The translations under genes and the position numbers were made by a program. Below, piece after piece: positions 54,824 to 63,389 of a DNA stretch of 64,000 nt; the stretch's first letter is position 1; every line of letters begins with the position of its first letter. The notes beneath the pieces were generated by a model. The model was not told the origin of the DNA and ran no database searches. It was given only the letters and a program-made list of their open reading frames with translations. The stretch comes from Planctomycetia bacterium (GTDB lineage: Bacteria; Planctomycetota; Phycisphaerae; UBA1845; Fen-1342). Location: contig CP054190.1 of assembly GCA_015709575.1 (NCBI GenBank), forward strand, positions 1,612,001-1,676,000, in the 5' to 3' direction.

Positions 54824-57004
54824 CTATCGCACCGACGGAACGCTCTCCACGGCGCTGCGCGCGGCCGCATCCGCCAGGAAACGCTCGGTATACTGCGGCT
54901 CCACCGTGCGGCAGGTCCGGGCCGCAAGTTCCGAGATTCGCTCGTAATCCGGGTCCTGCGACAGGCTGAAAAACTCCCCCGCCAGAATCACCAGCCGCAG
55001 CAGGTGGCGAAGCACCAGCCCTTCCTGCTTGATCAGGTCCACGCTGCGCACGAAGCGGAAAAAGTCGCAACCCCCTTCGAAGGCCGCGCCACCCACCCAC
55101 TTCGGCTGCACAAACAACGGCTCCGGTCCGGCCAGCCGCGCCTCGAACGCGATGCGCAGCATCTCCGGGAAGCTAGGCGGCCGCGGGGGAAATTCCTCCT
55201 CCTCCCAGGCATCCTCGTCATCCGTCGATTCGGCCGGCGCGGCGGTCACGCCCATCGCGATCATCATCGGGGCCAAAACCTCGCGCTCGAGCGGCCCCGG
55301 GGCGAGCGTGTCGGGGATGCGCAGCTTGCGCTCCACCGCCGGCGGCATCTGCAGGATGCTCTCGAGCGCGAGGACTTTCTCCTCGAATCCGGCGCGCGTG
55401 AGCTGCTGCACCAGGAAGTCGCCATAGAGCGGGTCGATGCTTCGGAACGTCGGCAGGCGGCGAATGGTGTCGTGCAGCGTGACGTGGTCGCCGTCCTCGC
55501 TGCGCGTGAGGTAGCCCAGCGCGGCCAGGTTGGCGAGCATGAAGTCGAGCTGCTCCTGGAAGCGCGCAAGCCGGTCGGGCGTGTTGAAGCGCTTCGCGAG
55601 CAGCTCGCGCGCCTCGTGAAGTACGCCGTTGCGCATCAACAGGAATATCAGCACGCTGTAGGGGATCATGGAGCGGCTGTAGAGCTTGGCCGGGCCTGCC
55701 TCGATCAGCGTGCGAAACTGTCCCTGCGTCCAGTATTGCTCGGTGCTGCGCCGGGTGGGGCGCTTGCGCTCAAGCTCGCGCCGGGCGCGCATCAGTCCGG
55801 GATCCTTCGAGTTGGGATCGATGCGGTCCATCCGCTGCTTCCACTTGTGGATGCGCACGTCGTCCTCGTGCGCCAGGGCATAGACAAACCCGCGATCGTC
55901 GAACTGCGGACGCCCCGCGCGGCCGAACATCTGGTGCGCCGTGGAGGCGGGAATCAGCTTCTTCTCGCGTGGCTTGCCCTTGAGCAGCGTACTGAGCACG
56001 ACGCTTCGGGCCGGCAGGTTGATGCCGGCCGCGAGTGTTTCCGTGCAGATCACGAAGGGCACCAGCTTGCGTTGAAAGAGCGTCTCCACCACGGACTTGT
56101 GCTTGGGCAGCACGCCGGCGTGATGCACGCCCACTCCGCGAATCAGCATCTGGCGCAGTTTCGGCCCGACGCCGTCAGCCATGTCCTCGCGCCGCTCGTC
56201 GAGCAGCGTCTCCACCTGCGCGCGGACCCCCGGCTCGATCAGCGAAAGTCCCTTGAGCCGCTCAGCGACCTCCCAGCATTCGTCGCGGTTGAAGCAGAAC
56301 ACCAGCGCCGGTGTGCGATTCCGCGCGTCCTCGCGCGACACCATCTCAGGCAGGTGTTCCGTGAGCAGGCGGTCTTCAACCCAGGTGTACTCCAGCGGCA
56401 CGCGCCGCTGGGCCGTCGTGATGACCGTCAACGGGCGGCCGTGGCGCTCGCGCAGCCAGGCCGCGAACTCGTCCGGGTTGCCGACCGTCGCCGACAGCAG
56501 CAGCACGCGCACGCGCGGCGGCAGCAGCAGCAGCGAGAGCTCCCACACGACGCCGCGCTCGGGGTCGTTAAAGCTGTGAAACTCGTCCATGGCGACGGCG
56601 TCCACCGACGCCATCTCGTTCGCCGCGTCGGCGGAGAGCAGATGATTGAGCAGGATCTCGGCGACTACGACTCGCACGAGCGCGTCGGGGTTTTCGCGGC
56701 GATTGCCGGTGATCAGGCCGACGTCCTCGGCGGCGAATCCCCAGCGCACCGCCAGCGCCTGCAGCTCGCGGAATTTCTGATCGGTGAGGGCAATCAGCGG
56801 GGTAGTGTAGTAAATCCGGCGACGGGCAGTCAGCGCTTCGTAGACCGCCGCTTCGGCCAGCAGCGTTTTGCCCATGCCGGTCGGAGCGCAAACCATCACA
56901 CCGTGGTCGGATTCGAACCACGCCAGCAGCGCTTCTTCCTGGTACGGATAGAGCTCGTGCGTGAGCGTGCCGAGAAACGCGGAGCAGATGTCGCTGCGGT
57001 TCAT
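54824..57004 (-). CDS. Ski2-like DExH-box helicase
   Basis: A superfamily 2 helicase of 726 residues. Motif I is APTGMGKT, motif II DEFH (AMDEFHSFND), motif III LLSATVGN, and the second RecA domain has VHHAGVLPKHKSVVE and ICTETLAAGINLPARSVV, then QMFGRAGRPQFDDRG. The arrangement is that of the Ski2/Mtr4/Hel308 group. The C-terminal half is mostly helical and lacks an obvious Mtr4 KOW arch. An RNA or DNA substrate cannot be decided from the sequence. It is followed by a membrane/TPR gene on the same strand. Confidence 0.9.
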   Translation of the reverse strand: MNRSDICSAFLGTLTHELYPYQEEALLAWFESDHGVMVCAPTGMGKTLLAEAAVYEALTARRRIYYTTPLIALTDQKFRELQALAVRWGFAAEDVGLITGNRRENPDALVRVVVAEILLNHLLSADAANEMASVDAVAMDEFHSFNDPERGVVWELSLLLLPPRVRVLLLSATVGNPDEFAAWLRERHGRPLTVITTAQRRVPLEYTWVEDRLLTEHLPEMVSREDARNRTPALVFCFNRDECWEVAERLKGLSLIEPGVRAQVETLLDERREDMADGVGPKLRQMLIRGVGVHHAGVLPKHKSVVETLFQRKLVPFVICTETLAAGINLPARSVVLSTLLKGKPREKKLIPASTAHQMFGRAGRPQFDDRGFVYALAHEDDVRIHKWKQRMDRIDPNSKDPGLMRARRELERKRPTRRSTEQYWTQGQFRTLIEAGPAKLYSRSMIPYSVLIFLLMRNGVLHEARELLAKRFNTPDRLARFQEQLDFMLANLAALGYLTRSEDGDHVTLHDTIRRLPTFRSIDPLYGDFLVQQLTRAGFEEKVLALESILQMPPAVERKLRIPDTLAPGPLEREVLAPMMIAMGVTAAPAESTDDEDAWEEEEFPPRPPSFPEMLRIAFEARLAGPEPLFVQPKWVGGAAFEGGCDFFRFVRSVDLIKQEGLVLRHLLRLVILAGEFFSLSQDPDYERISELAARTCRTVEPQYTERFLADAAARSAVESVPSVR

Positions 57005-57043
57005 CCGCGTGAGTGTAGCCGCCGCGTGCGCCGGCCGTGCGCG

Positions 57044-59494
57044 TCACGGGCCGGGTGCATCAGATTGTGTCGCGGGAGCCGGCGCGGGCACTCGCTCCAA
57101 CTGCTCCAGGTTCAGGCGGGCTTTTTCATAGCCGGGGTCAAGCTGCAGCGCCGCGCGGAACGCCGCCGCGGCCTGCTCGCGCTGCCCGGCCTGCGCCAGC
57201 GCGATGCCGAGCTGGTTGTGAAGGCGCGGGTCGCGCGGCGCGATCCTCAGCGCGGACGTGTAGGCCGTCGCGGCGCCGGCCCAGTTGCCGCGGTTCTCGC
57301 GCACGTGGCCGAGATTGGCCCAGGCGGTCATGTCGCCCGGAGTGAGCTGCGTCACGGTGGCGTACGTCGCTTCCGCGGCGGGAAAATCCCGGGTCAGCAG
57401 GAGGCAGTCCGCCAGCAGCTTGTACAGCAACGGGTCGCGCGGCGCGGCTGCGGTGGACTTCCGCAGCAGCGGAATCGCCTCGGCGTGTCGGCCGGCGTCC
57501 ATCAGCAGCCCGGCCTGCATCGTGTCGAGCTGGGCTTCGCGCTGCGGCGCGACCTCGATGCCGCGCTCCAACGCCTCCGCTTCGGCGATTCTTCCCTGTA
57601 CGCGCCGAATCCGCGCAAGTGTGACGCGCGACTGGGCATGCCACGGCACGGCATCGACCGCCCGCTCCAGGTATCGCTCGGCGTTGTCTATTCCGCCGAG
57701 GTGCAGAAACGCCAGCGCCATGCCGAGCGCGTAGCGCGGTGGGGTGACGTCGCCGAGCATGCGGCGCAGCGCGGTGGGGCGGTCGTCCGGCTCGGGGCCG
57801 CGCGGCTCAAACGGCTTCTGCGGGTCGATCCGCCGGCGGGCGATCAGATCGGCGTGCTCGGGGATGTTGCGAATATACACCGTTTTGAGCGGATCGACGT
57901 GCACGAGGGTCCACTGCCCGCTTTGGCGCAGCGCGTCGGAGAGCCAGCGGGTTCGATCAAGGTCCACAATCGCAGTGTGAATGCCGTACTTTTCAAAGAC
58001 GGCCTCGTAGTTGCGAGCGTTCATCCCCAGGTAGTCAGCCATCACGCCGCCGGTTCCATAGACCTCAAGCCGGCCGTCGATGAACACCGGGTATTCCGGC
58101 CCGCCGCGCCAGGCCATCCACCCGCCCTCGCGCATGTGGTGATAGACCTGGCCGCGCGGGCGCGCGGTCCGGATGAACTCGATCGCGTCCTGGCCGTGCA
58201 TCCACGGTGTCAGTGTCAGCCCGGCGCGCATGTTCAGTTCAGCGGAGGCGGCGAATCGGCCGCTGGCAACGAACCAGGCGCCGGTCAGTGACGCCAGGGT
58301 CACTCCGAGGTACCCGGCCGTGCGGATCGGGGCGGTGCGCGCCGAAACCGGCGGCGCGACGATTCTGCCGGCGCCGCGCCGTGTTTCGCGCGCCATCAGC
58401 CATTCCTCGCAGCCGCGCAGCGCCGCCCAAAGCGCCGCAACCACCGCGAGCGTGACGTTTCGCTGGGCCAGCGTGGCGAGAAACGCCGTCGCCAGCACGA
58501 ACGTCAGACGCGGCGCCACGCTCAAGCGAAGCGGAGCTGCGCCGGCGATCACTCCGATGGCGATCATCAGCGGAGCGACCAGCATGTCGGGCGTCCATTG
58601 ATCGAGCGATTTCGTAAGCGGGCTGACGAACTCGCCGATGCGGCTGGAGAACAGGTGCCCGCCCTGAATCTCCGAGTAGAGCAGAAACGGAAACATCACA
58701 CCCGAGTAGCCGTATGGGTTTACCAAACAGACGACGGTGGTCAGGGTCGCCACCGCCAGCCAGGTCTTTGCGGACGGGCGGGCCGCCGCGCCGGCGTTGG
58801 CCGAGACCGCGCGCTCGATCACGGCGTGGACCGCATACAGCCACGCCAGTGCCGGGCCAAGAATGAACAGCCCGTGCGTGTTGGTCCACAGTATTTGCAG
58901 CAGCGGCAGCGTGACGATCCAGCGCGGGCGCCGCTCGAGAATGAACAGGTACGCGATGACCATCAGGTACGTCACCACCTCCGGGCGCGGCAGCCAGCGT
59001 GAGGCGCCGGCCCAGATGCCGATGGCCAGAATCAGCAGGCCGAGCGGCGTCGCCGTGGTGCGCGGGGCGGACGCGATCAGCAGCGCCAGCGCGCCGGCCA
59101 CGATCAACGTGGCCATGAAGATCACGGCGGCGCTTCCGCCCGCCATCCACGCGAAGTACTGCGCGATGCAGAACAACCAGCGCGCCTCGATCCAGCGGCG
59201 CGGCGTCTGCTCGTACGGCGGCTGCGTCGTGAACGCCAGCTTGTCGGTGTACGGAATGGCGGTGTTCTGCACCATCCATTCCCCCGCGCGAAGCTGCCAT
59301 CCCAGGTCCGTTGAGTAGATTTCCGACCATTGGAACGCGAGCAGGAGCAGCAGACACGCGCCGAGCGCCAACGCCGTCGCGAGGCGCATCACAGGCGATG
59401 CCGGAGCCGGGACCGATGACTCCAGGCTCGGCCGTGGCGGAAGCGCCGGCGACGGTGGCGGTGTGGAAGGTGGTGGCTTGGGGCGGCGCTTCAA
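57044..59494 (-). CDS. Polytopic membrane protein with C-terminal TPR repeats
   Basis: A protein of 816 residues from a TTG at 59494 (GGAG upstream; start not firm). Residues about 36-400 hold eight or more hydrophobic helices in a GT-C-like arrangement, with an early acidic/aromatic stretch (TDLGWQLRAGEWMVQ) reminiscent of membrane glycosyltransferases or O-antigen-like enzymes. A soluble loop (about 425-555) follows. From about 575 on are TPR repeats (for example WANLGHVRENRGNWAGAATAYTSALRIAP and LHNQLGIALAQAGQREQAAAAFRAALQLDP). The activity is not shown. Confidence 0.75.
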   Translation of the reverse strand: MKRRPKPPPSTPPPSPALPPRPSLESSVPAPASPVMRLATALALGACLLLLLAFQWSEIYSTDLGWQLRAGEWMVQNTAIPYTDKLAFTTQPPYEQTPRRWIEARWLFCIAQYFAWMAGGSAAVIFMATLIVAGALALLIASAPRTTATPLGLLILAIGIWAGASRWLPRPEVVTYLMVIAYLFILERRPRWIVTLPLLQILWTNTHGLFILGPALAWLYAVHAVIERAVSANAGAAARPSAKTWLAVATLTTVVCLVNPYGYSGVMFPFLLYSEIQGGHLFSSRIGEFVSPLTKSLDQWTPDMLVAPLMIAIGVIAGAAPLRLSVAPRLTFVLATAFLATLAQRNVTLAVVAALWAALRGCEEWLMARETRRGAGRIVAPPVSARTAPIRTAGYLGVTLASLTGAWFVASGRFAASAELNMRAGLTLTPWMHGQDAIEFIRTARPRGQVYHHMREGGWMAWRGGPEYPVFIDGRLEVYGTGGVMADYLGMNARNYEAVFEKYGIHTAIVDLDRTRWLSDALRQSGQWTLVHVDPLKTVYIRNIPEHADLIARRRIDPQKPFEPRGPEPDDRPTALRRMLGDVTPPRYALGMALAFLHLGGIDNAERYLERAVDAVPWHAQSRVTLARIRRVQGRIAEAEALERGIEVAPQREAQLDTMQAGLLMDAGRHAEAIPLLRKSTAAAPRDPLLYKLLADCLLLTRDFPAAEATYATVTQLTPGDMTAWANLGHVRENRGNWAGAATAYTSALRIAPRDPRLHNQLGIALAQAGQREQAAAAFRAALQLDPGYEKARLNLEQLERVPAPAPATQSDAPGP

Positions 59495-59531
59495 GCGGGT
59501 CGGCTCCGCGAATGGCTCGGCGATGCGGACG

Positions 59532-60272
59532 TCAGCCGCGGGGCTTGCGCAGCGCCCAGCGGCGGGCGGCGGCGGTCACGATCCCCGGTGCGACGGATAT
59601 TGCGACGGTGAACAGTACGAACGCGATCAGCCACAATCCGCCGAACAGGTTGCCGATCACGTTGCGAATCCCGCCGTAGCGGGTGAAGAACGCGACGGCC
59701 TCGGGATCGCGTCGGGCGCGACTCAGCACATATCGGCCGAACGCGGTTGGCGACTCGACGAACCAGCCATAAGCCATCCCGCCGGTGGCGGCATATCCGG
59801 TGGCAACGCCGCCCACGGCATACCCGCCGGCCGTCATGCCGCCGAAGGCGACCGCGCCCAGCGCGAATCCGCCGCACGCCAGCGCCAGCGCGATCGCAAA
59901 GCCGCCAAAACTGACCAATCCGAGCGCCATCCCGCCAAAAGAGAACAGCCCGATGCTCAGTCCGCCGAATGCGAACAATCCCTGCGCGCGGCCGCCTACG
60001 GCGATGACGCCTGTGGCTACGTCGCCGACCGCGAGGAACCCGCGCGCGTGCCCGTATTTCTCCATGCCGTGCGGCCCGAAGGCGACGTCCACCAGCGGCA
60101 GGCCGAAGAGCAACACCTCCGACTTTCGGCGAAGCCCGGTCGCGGAGGCCGGGATGTCGCGTGTGAGTACCTCGACCAGTGGGCGCCCGCACTCCGGACA
60201 CTTGCTGGTCTCGGTGGCGCCGATGAGCGAATAGCCACAATTCGAGCAGTAGGGATCGGCCAGCCGGGTCAT
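59532..60272 (-). CDS. Zinc-ribbon protein with hydrophobic Gly-rich repeats, unknown function
   Basis: A 246-residue protein from the ATG at 60272, which has GAGGTGAC upstream; the open frame runs further to 60518 without support. The N-terminal zinc ribbon is CSNCGYSL...CPECG. From about 65 to 170 there are ten or so short repeats of the form xxxGLFAFGGLSIG (VAVGGRAQGLFAFGG, IGLFSFGGMALGLVSFGG, GAVAFGGMTAGG), a hydrophobic beta or helical solenoid. A final hydrophobic segment (GLWLIAFVLFTVAISVAPG) may enter the membrane. The architecture is uncommon; no function can be given. Confidence 0.7.
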   Translation of the reverse strand: MTRLADPYCSNCGYSLIGATETSKCPECGRPLVEVLTRDIPASATGLRRKSEVLLFGLPLVDVAFGPHGMEKYGHARGFLAVGDVATGVIAVGGRAQGLFAFGGLSIGLFSFGGMALGLVSFGGFAIALALACGGFALGAVAFGGMTAGGYAVGGVATGYAATGGMAYGWFVESPTAFGRYVLSRARRDPEAVAFFTRYGGIRNVIGNLFGGLWLIAFVLFTVAISVAPGIVTAAARRWALRKPRG

Positions 60273-60427
60273 GTCACCTCGCGGCACGCAAACGGGGCGA
60301 GGGCCGGGGAGTCGCGCCGCGGGTGAGAGTGTAGACCGTCGGCGGGGCCTTTGCACGGGCGGGCGGGCGTCCCTTACACTCACTTGTCCTGCCGGGCGCT
60401 GCGCGCCCGCCGTTGGCGGAGACGGGC

Positions 60428-61897
60428 GTGCTTCAGTTCGCGTTCTTCGGTTCAGAAGGGAAGTCCGGTCCGCCGGATCTCTCCGGGGCCTATGCCGTCG
60501 GGGTTGACGGCGTTCCACAGCGCGCTGATATACGCCTCGAAAAAAACCAGATCGTTTGCGAAACGCGCTCTCCCGCGCCAGCGGGGATCAGTCTGCGATG
60601 GATGGTGCCGGGCGTCGGGCCGGTGCAGCTCGAAACGACGCGGCTCGTGCCGCGCGCCGAGCCCTACCATCTGCACGTCGAGCTGGCCCGCCACCGCCTG
60701 ATGCGGATCAGCTTCAAGCGTGAGGAATGGGGGCTGTTCGATTACCCAGGCATGGATGATCTCGCCGCGCAAGTGGAGGAAGCGAGAGAGGAATTTGTGC
60801 GAGCCCTTGAGCACACCGATCATCCGCGCCAGGCCGCACAGCACGCGGATCGCAGCCTCGCGTCGGCGGTCGATGTCAGCGAAAAGATCGCCCGGTTCCA
60901 CGCGGGCGTGTTCCTCAATCGGCGCGTGGCGGCGGGGGGGTTCACGCGGCAGTTTCTCGGTACCGCGATTCAACCGGCCCAAGCCCGTCCGCCACTGCTG
61001 CGGCGTGCGGCCGAAGCCCTCGACTACGTGCGTATCCCGTTCTCCTGGCGGGAGGTGCAGCCGAAGGAGAGCGTGGCGGATTTTGCCGCGGTTGATGAGG
61101 CGGTGAAAGCGGCCGGGGCGGCGCGGCTGAGCGTGCGCGGCGGCCCACTGCTGAGCTTCGGGATGCGCTGGGTGCCGGATTGGATGTATATCTGGGAGAA
61201 CGACTACGAGTCGATCCTGGAGTACGCCCGCGAGCATGTGCGGCGCTGCGTATCGCGACATGCGACGGCGGTTTCGTCCTGGGTCGTGGCTAGCGGGTTG
61301 CACGCTGAGGGGGTTTTTTCCTTCAGCTTTGAGCAGGTGATCGACCTGACCCGCGCCGCCGTCGCGGCCGTGCGGGCGGCGGCGCCGAAGGCCGGCGTGA
61401 CGATCGAGCTGGCTCAGCCCTTCGGCGAATATTACGCCCGGAATCAGCGCACGCTGCCGCCGCTGCTGTATGCCGAGATGCTGGTGCAGAGCGGAGTGCC
61501 GTTCGACGCATTTGGTCTCCAGTTCATCTGCGGCATCGACGCCGACGGGTTCCACGTGCGCGACCTGATGCAGATCAGCTCGCTGATCGACCGGCTCGCC
61601 AATCTCGGCAAGCCGATTCACGTCAGCGCCGTCGCCGCGCCCAGTGCCGCGACTGATACGCCGACCGGCTGGCGCGGACCCTGGTCCGAGGAGACACAGG
61701 CGGAGTTCCTGGTGGCGCTGACGGAGATCGCCCTCAGCAAGCCGTACGTCGAGAGCGTCTGTGCCGAGAGCCTGATGGACGGGCCCGCTTGTGCCGTGCC
61801 GCACGGCGGCGTATTGCGCGAGGACGGCCACCCCAAGCCCGCGTTCACGCAACTTGCCGCGCTGCATCGCCGCCTGGCGTCGGAGCCGGCGCGATGA
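60428..61897 (+). CDS. GH10-xylanase-like protein lacking the usual catalytic glutamates
   Basis: A protein of 489 residues from the GTG at 60428 (GGAG six bases upstream; TTG at 60413 is the longer option). Residues about 180-460 follow the GH10 barrel: FLGTAIQPAQARPPLLRRAAEALDYVRIPFSWREVQPKE aligns with the FN...ENxMKW region. The acid/base Glu position (normally VNE after a Trp) reads WVVASG, and the nucleophile (normally TELD) reads VSAVAA, so both catalytic glutamates seem to be missing. A non-catalytic or divergent role is likely. The first 160 residues are a family-specific N-terminal domain. It overlaps the ComEA-like gene by ATGA. Confidence 0.75.
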   Translation: MLQFAFFGSEGKSGPPDLSGAYAVGVDGVPQRADIRLEKNQIVCETRSPAPAGISLRWMVPGVGPVQLETTRLVPRAEPYHLHVELARHRLMRISFKREEWGLFDYPGMDDLAAQVEEAREEFVRALEHTDHPRQAAQHADRSLASAVDVSEKIARFHAGVFLNRRVAAGGFTRQFLGTAIQPAQARPPLLRRAAEALDYVRIPFSWREVQPKESVADFAAVDEAVKAAGAARLSVRGGPLLSFGMRWVPDWMYIWENDYESILEYAREHVRRCVSRHATAVSSWVVASGLHAEGVFSFSFEQVIDLTRAAVAAVRAAAPKAGVTIELAQPFGEYYARNQRTLPPLLYAEMLVQSGVPFDAFGLQFICGIDADGFHVRDLMQISSLIDRLANLGKPIHVSAVAAPSAATDTPTGWRGPWSEETQAEFLVALTEIALSKPYVESVCAESLMDGPACAVPHGGVLREDGHPKPAFTQLAALHRRLASEPAR

Positions 61898-62271
61898 CGC
61901 GGCGGGCAGCCGTGGCGTCTGTTCCGACGGCCGCGGTGCGGGCCGGTGCCGCCGCGGCGCTGCTGACACTGTGCGCGCTGGCGGCGCAGCTTGGCTCAGC
62001 GGCATTTCGGTCCGCCCCGCCCACGCCCCCGCGTGGAGCGGCTGCGCTTCGAATCGATCCCAACACGGCCTCCGCCGCGGAGCTGCAACTTCTGCCGGGA
62101 ATCGGGCCGGCCCGGGCGTCGGCGATCCTGAGCTATCGCGAGTCCGTCGCTGCACCAGCCTTTGTCTCCTCGGCCGACCTCGACGCCGTGCGCGGCATCG
62201 GCCCGGGCACGCTTCGCGAGATCAGCGACTTCGTGGCCGTGCCGGAAGCGAAGTCGGAGCCGTTTCCGTGA
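61894..62271 (+). CDS. ComEA-like helix-hairpin-helix protein
   Basis: A 125-residue protein with an N-terminal hydrophobic helix (about 12-35) and a C-terminal double helix-hairpin-helix unit: IDPNTASAAELQLLPGIGPARASAILSYRE and DLDAVRGIGPGTLREISDF. This is the ComEA/DUF655-type DNA-binding fold, in ComEA used for periplasmic DNA uptake. Start and stop overlap both neighbours (ATGA before, GTGA after), so it is translationally coupled to a GH10-like gene and manA. The link to competence is unproven here. Confidence 0.88.
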   Translation: MTRRAAVASVPTAAVRAGAAAALLTLCALAAQLGSAAFRSAPPTPPRGAAALRIDPNTASAAELQLLPGIGPARASAILSYRESVAAPAFVSSADLDAVRGIGPGTLREISDFVAVPEAKSEPFP

Positions 62272-63329
62272 CGCCCGCGGCGGTGGTACTGGAGCCGATT
62301 CTTAAGGCACGCCCGTGGGGTGGTGCGGCGTTGGCGCGGTGGGGCAAGGCACTTCCGGCGGACGTCCTCATCGGAGAATCGTGGGAGCTCAGCGACCTGC
62401 CGGGGGATGAGTCGCGCGTCGCGCGCGGGCCGTTGCGGGGGCACACCATCCGGGAGTTGATGTCTGAATGGGGCCGGCACCTGCTCGGGGATTGCGCACC
62501 CGTGGCCGGGCGGTTCCCACTGTTGGTGAAGCTGCTCGACGCAGCGGACAACCTGAGCGTGCAGGTCCACCCGCGACCGCGGGACGTGAACGATCAGGGT
62601 TCCGGGGTGAATTCGGGTTTGCCGTACCCGGCCGTGAAGCACGAGTGCTGGTTCGTGTTGGAGGCGCTTCCCGGCGCAGTGCTCTACGCGGGCTTGCGCC
62701 CCGGCATCACATCCGCCGAACTGGCGGAGACGCTGGGGACGCCGCGAATCGTCGAGCTGCTCGCGCGTCGTGAGGTGCGCGCCGGCGATTGCTTCTACCT
62801 TCCCAGCGGCACGCTGCATGCGCTCGGCGCCGGAATTCTTGTGGCGGAGGTGCAAACCCCCTCGGATGTGACATACCGGGCCTATGACTGGGAGCGGCGC
62901 GATTCCGCCGGTCGGGCGCGGGAGTTGCACCTATCCGAGTCGCTCGACAATGTGCGCTGGGATGTCGCGGAATCGCACATTCTGGCGGCGGCGAGCGCGT
63001 CGGATCCGGAATCAGCGCGATTTGCGCCGATTACCGGCGCCACGCCACTGGTGCGCTGTCCGGCTTTCGCGCTGGATCGGTGGAGCGGGCCGATCGGGGC
63101 CGAGTTGGACTTACGGGGAGAGATGGCGGTGCTGATCGGGCTGGCGGGGCGACTGGCGTCGTCGTCGGCCGCGGGGGGGGAATCGCTCGGCGGCGGGGAG
63201 ACAATGCTCGTGCCGGCGACGTGCGCGCGGCAGGCGCTGCGGGTTGTGCCGGGCCTGAGCGATGAGGCAGCCTCGGGTGCGGCGGAGCAGCGCGGCGCGG
63301 TGGTGCTGATTGCGCGGGCGACGGCCTGA
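62268..63329 (+). CDS. manA: Mannose-6-phosphate isomerase, class I (type ManA/Pmi)
   Basis: A cupin-fold zinc isomerase of 353 residues interconverting mannose 6-phosphate and fructose 6-phosphate. Motifs are the VQVHP zinc/substrate region, KHECWFVLEA, YLPSGTLHALGAGILVAEVQTPSDVTYRAYDW. It starts with GTG overlapping the preceding stop as GTGA. The short C-terminal region fits the small Pmi class. It follows the ComEA-like gene in one coupled operon. Confidence 0.93.
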   Translation: MTPAAVVLEPILKARPWGGAALARWGKALPADVLIGESWELSDLPGDESRVARGPLRGHTIRELMSEWGRHLLGDCAPVAGRFPLLVKLLDAADNLSVQVHPRPRDVNDQGSGVNSGLPYPAVKHECWFVLEALPGAVLYAGLRPGITSAELAETLGTPRIVELLARREVRAGDCFYLPSGTLHALGAGILVAEVQTPSDVTYRAYDWERRDSAGRARELHLSESLDNVRWDVAESHILAAASASDPESARFAPITGATPLVRCPAFALDRWSGPIGAELDLRGEMAVLIGLAGRLASSSAAGGESLGGGETMLVPATCARQALRVVPGLSDEAASGAAEQRGAVVLIARATA

Positions 63330-63389
63330 GAAGGAGCGGCCGCGGGTTCCAACCGCTTGTGGGCATGGGAGTTCGGATACACTCGAATC

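Noticed and set aside
55004-58291. Plus-strand open frame of about 1095 codons
   Set aside because: It is antisense to the Ski2-like helicase and the polytopic TPR protein, whose motifs are clear; the long frame is a by-product of high GC codon bias.
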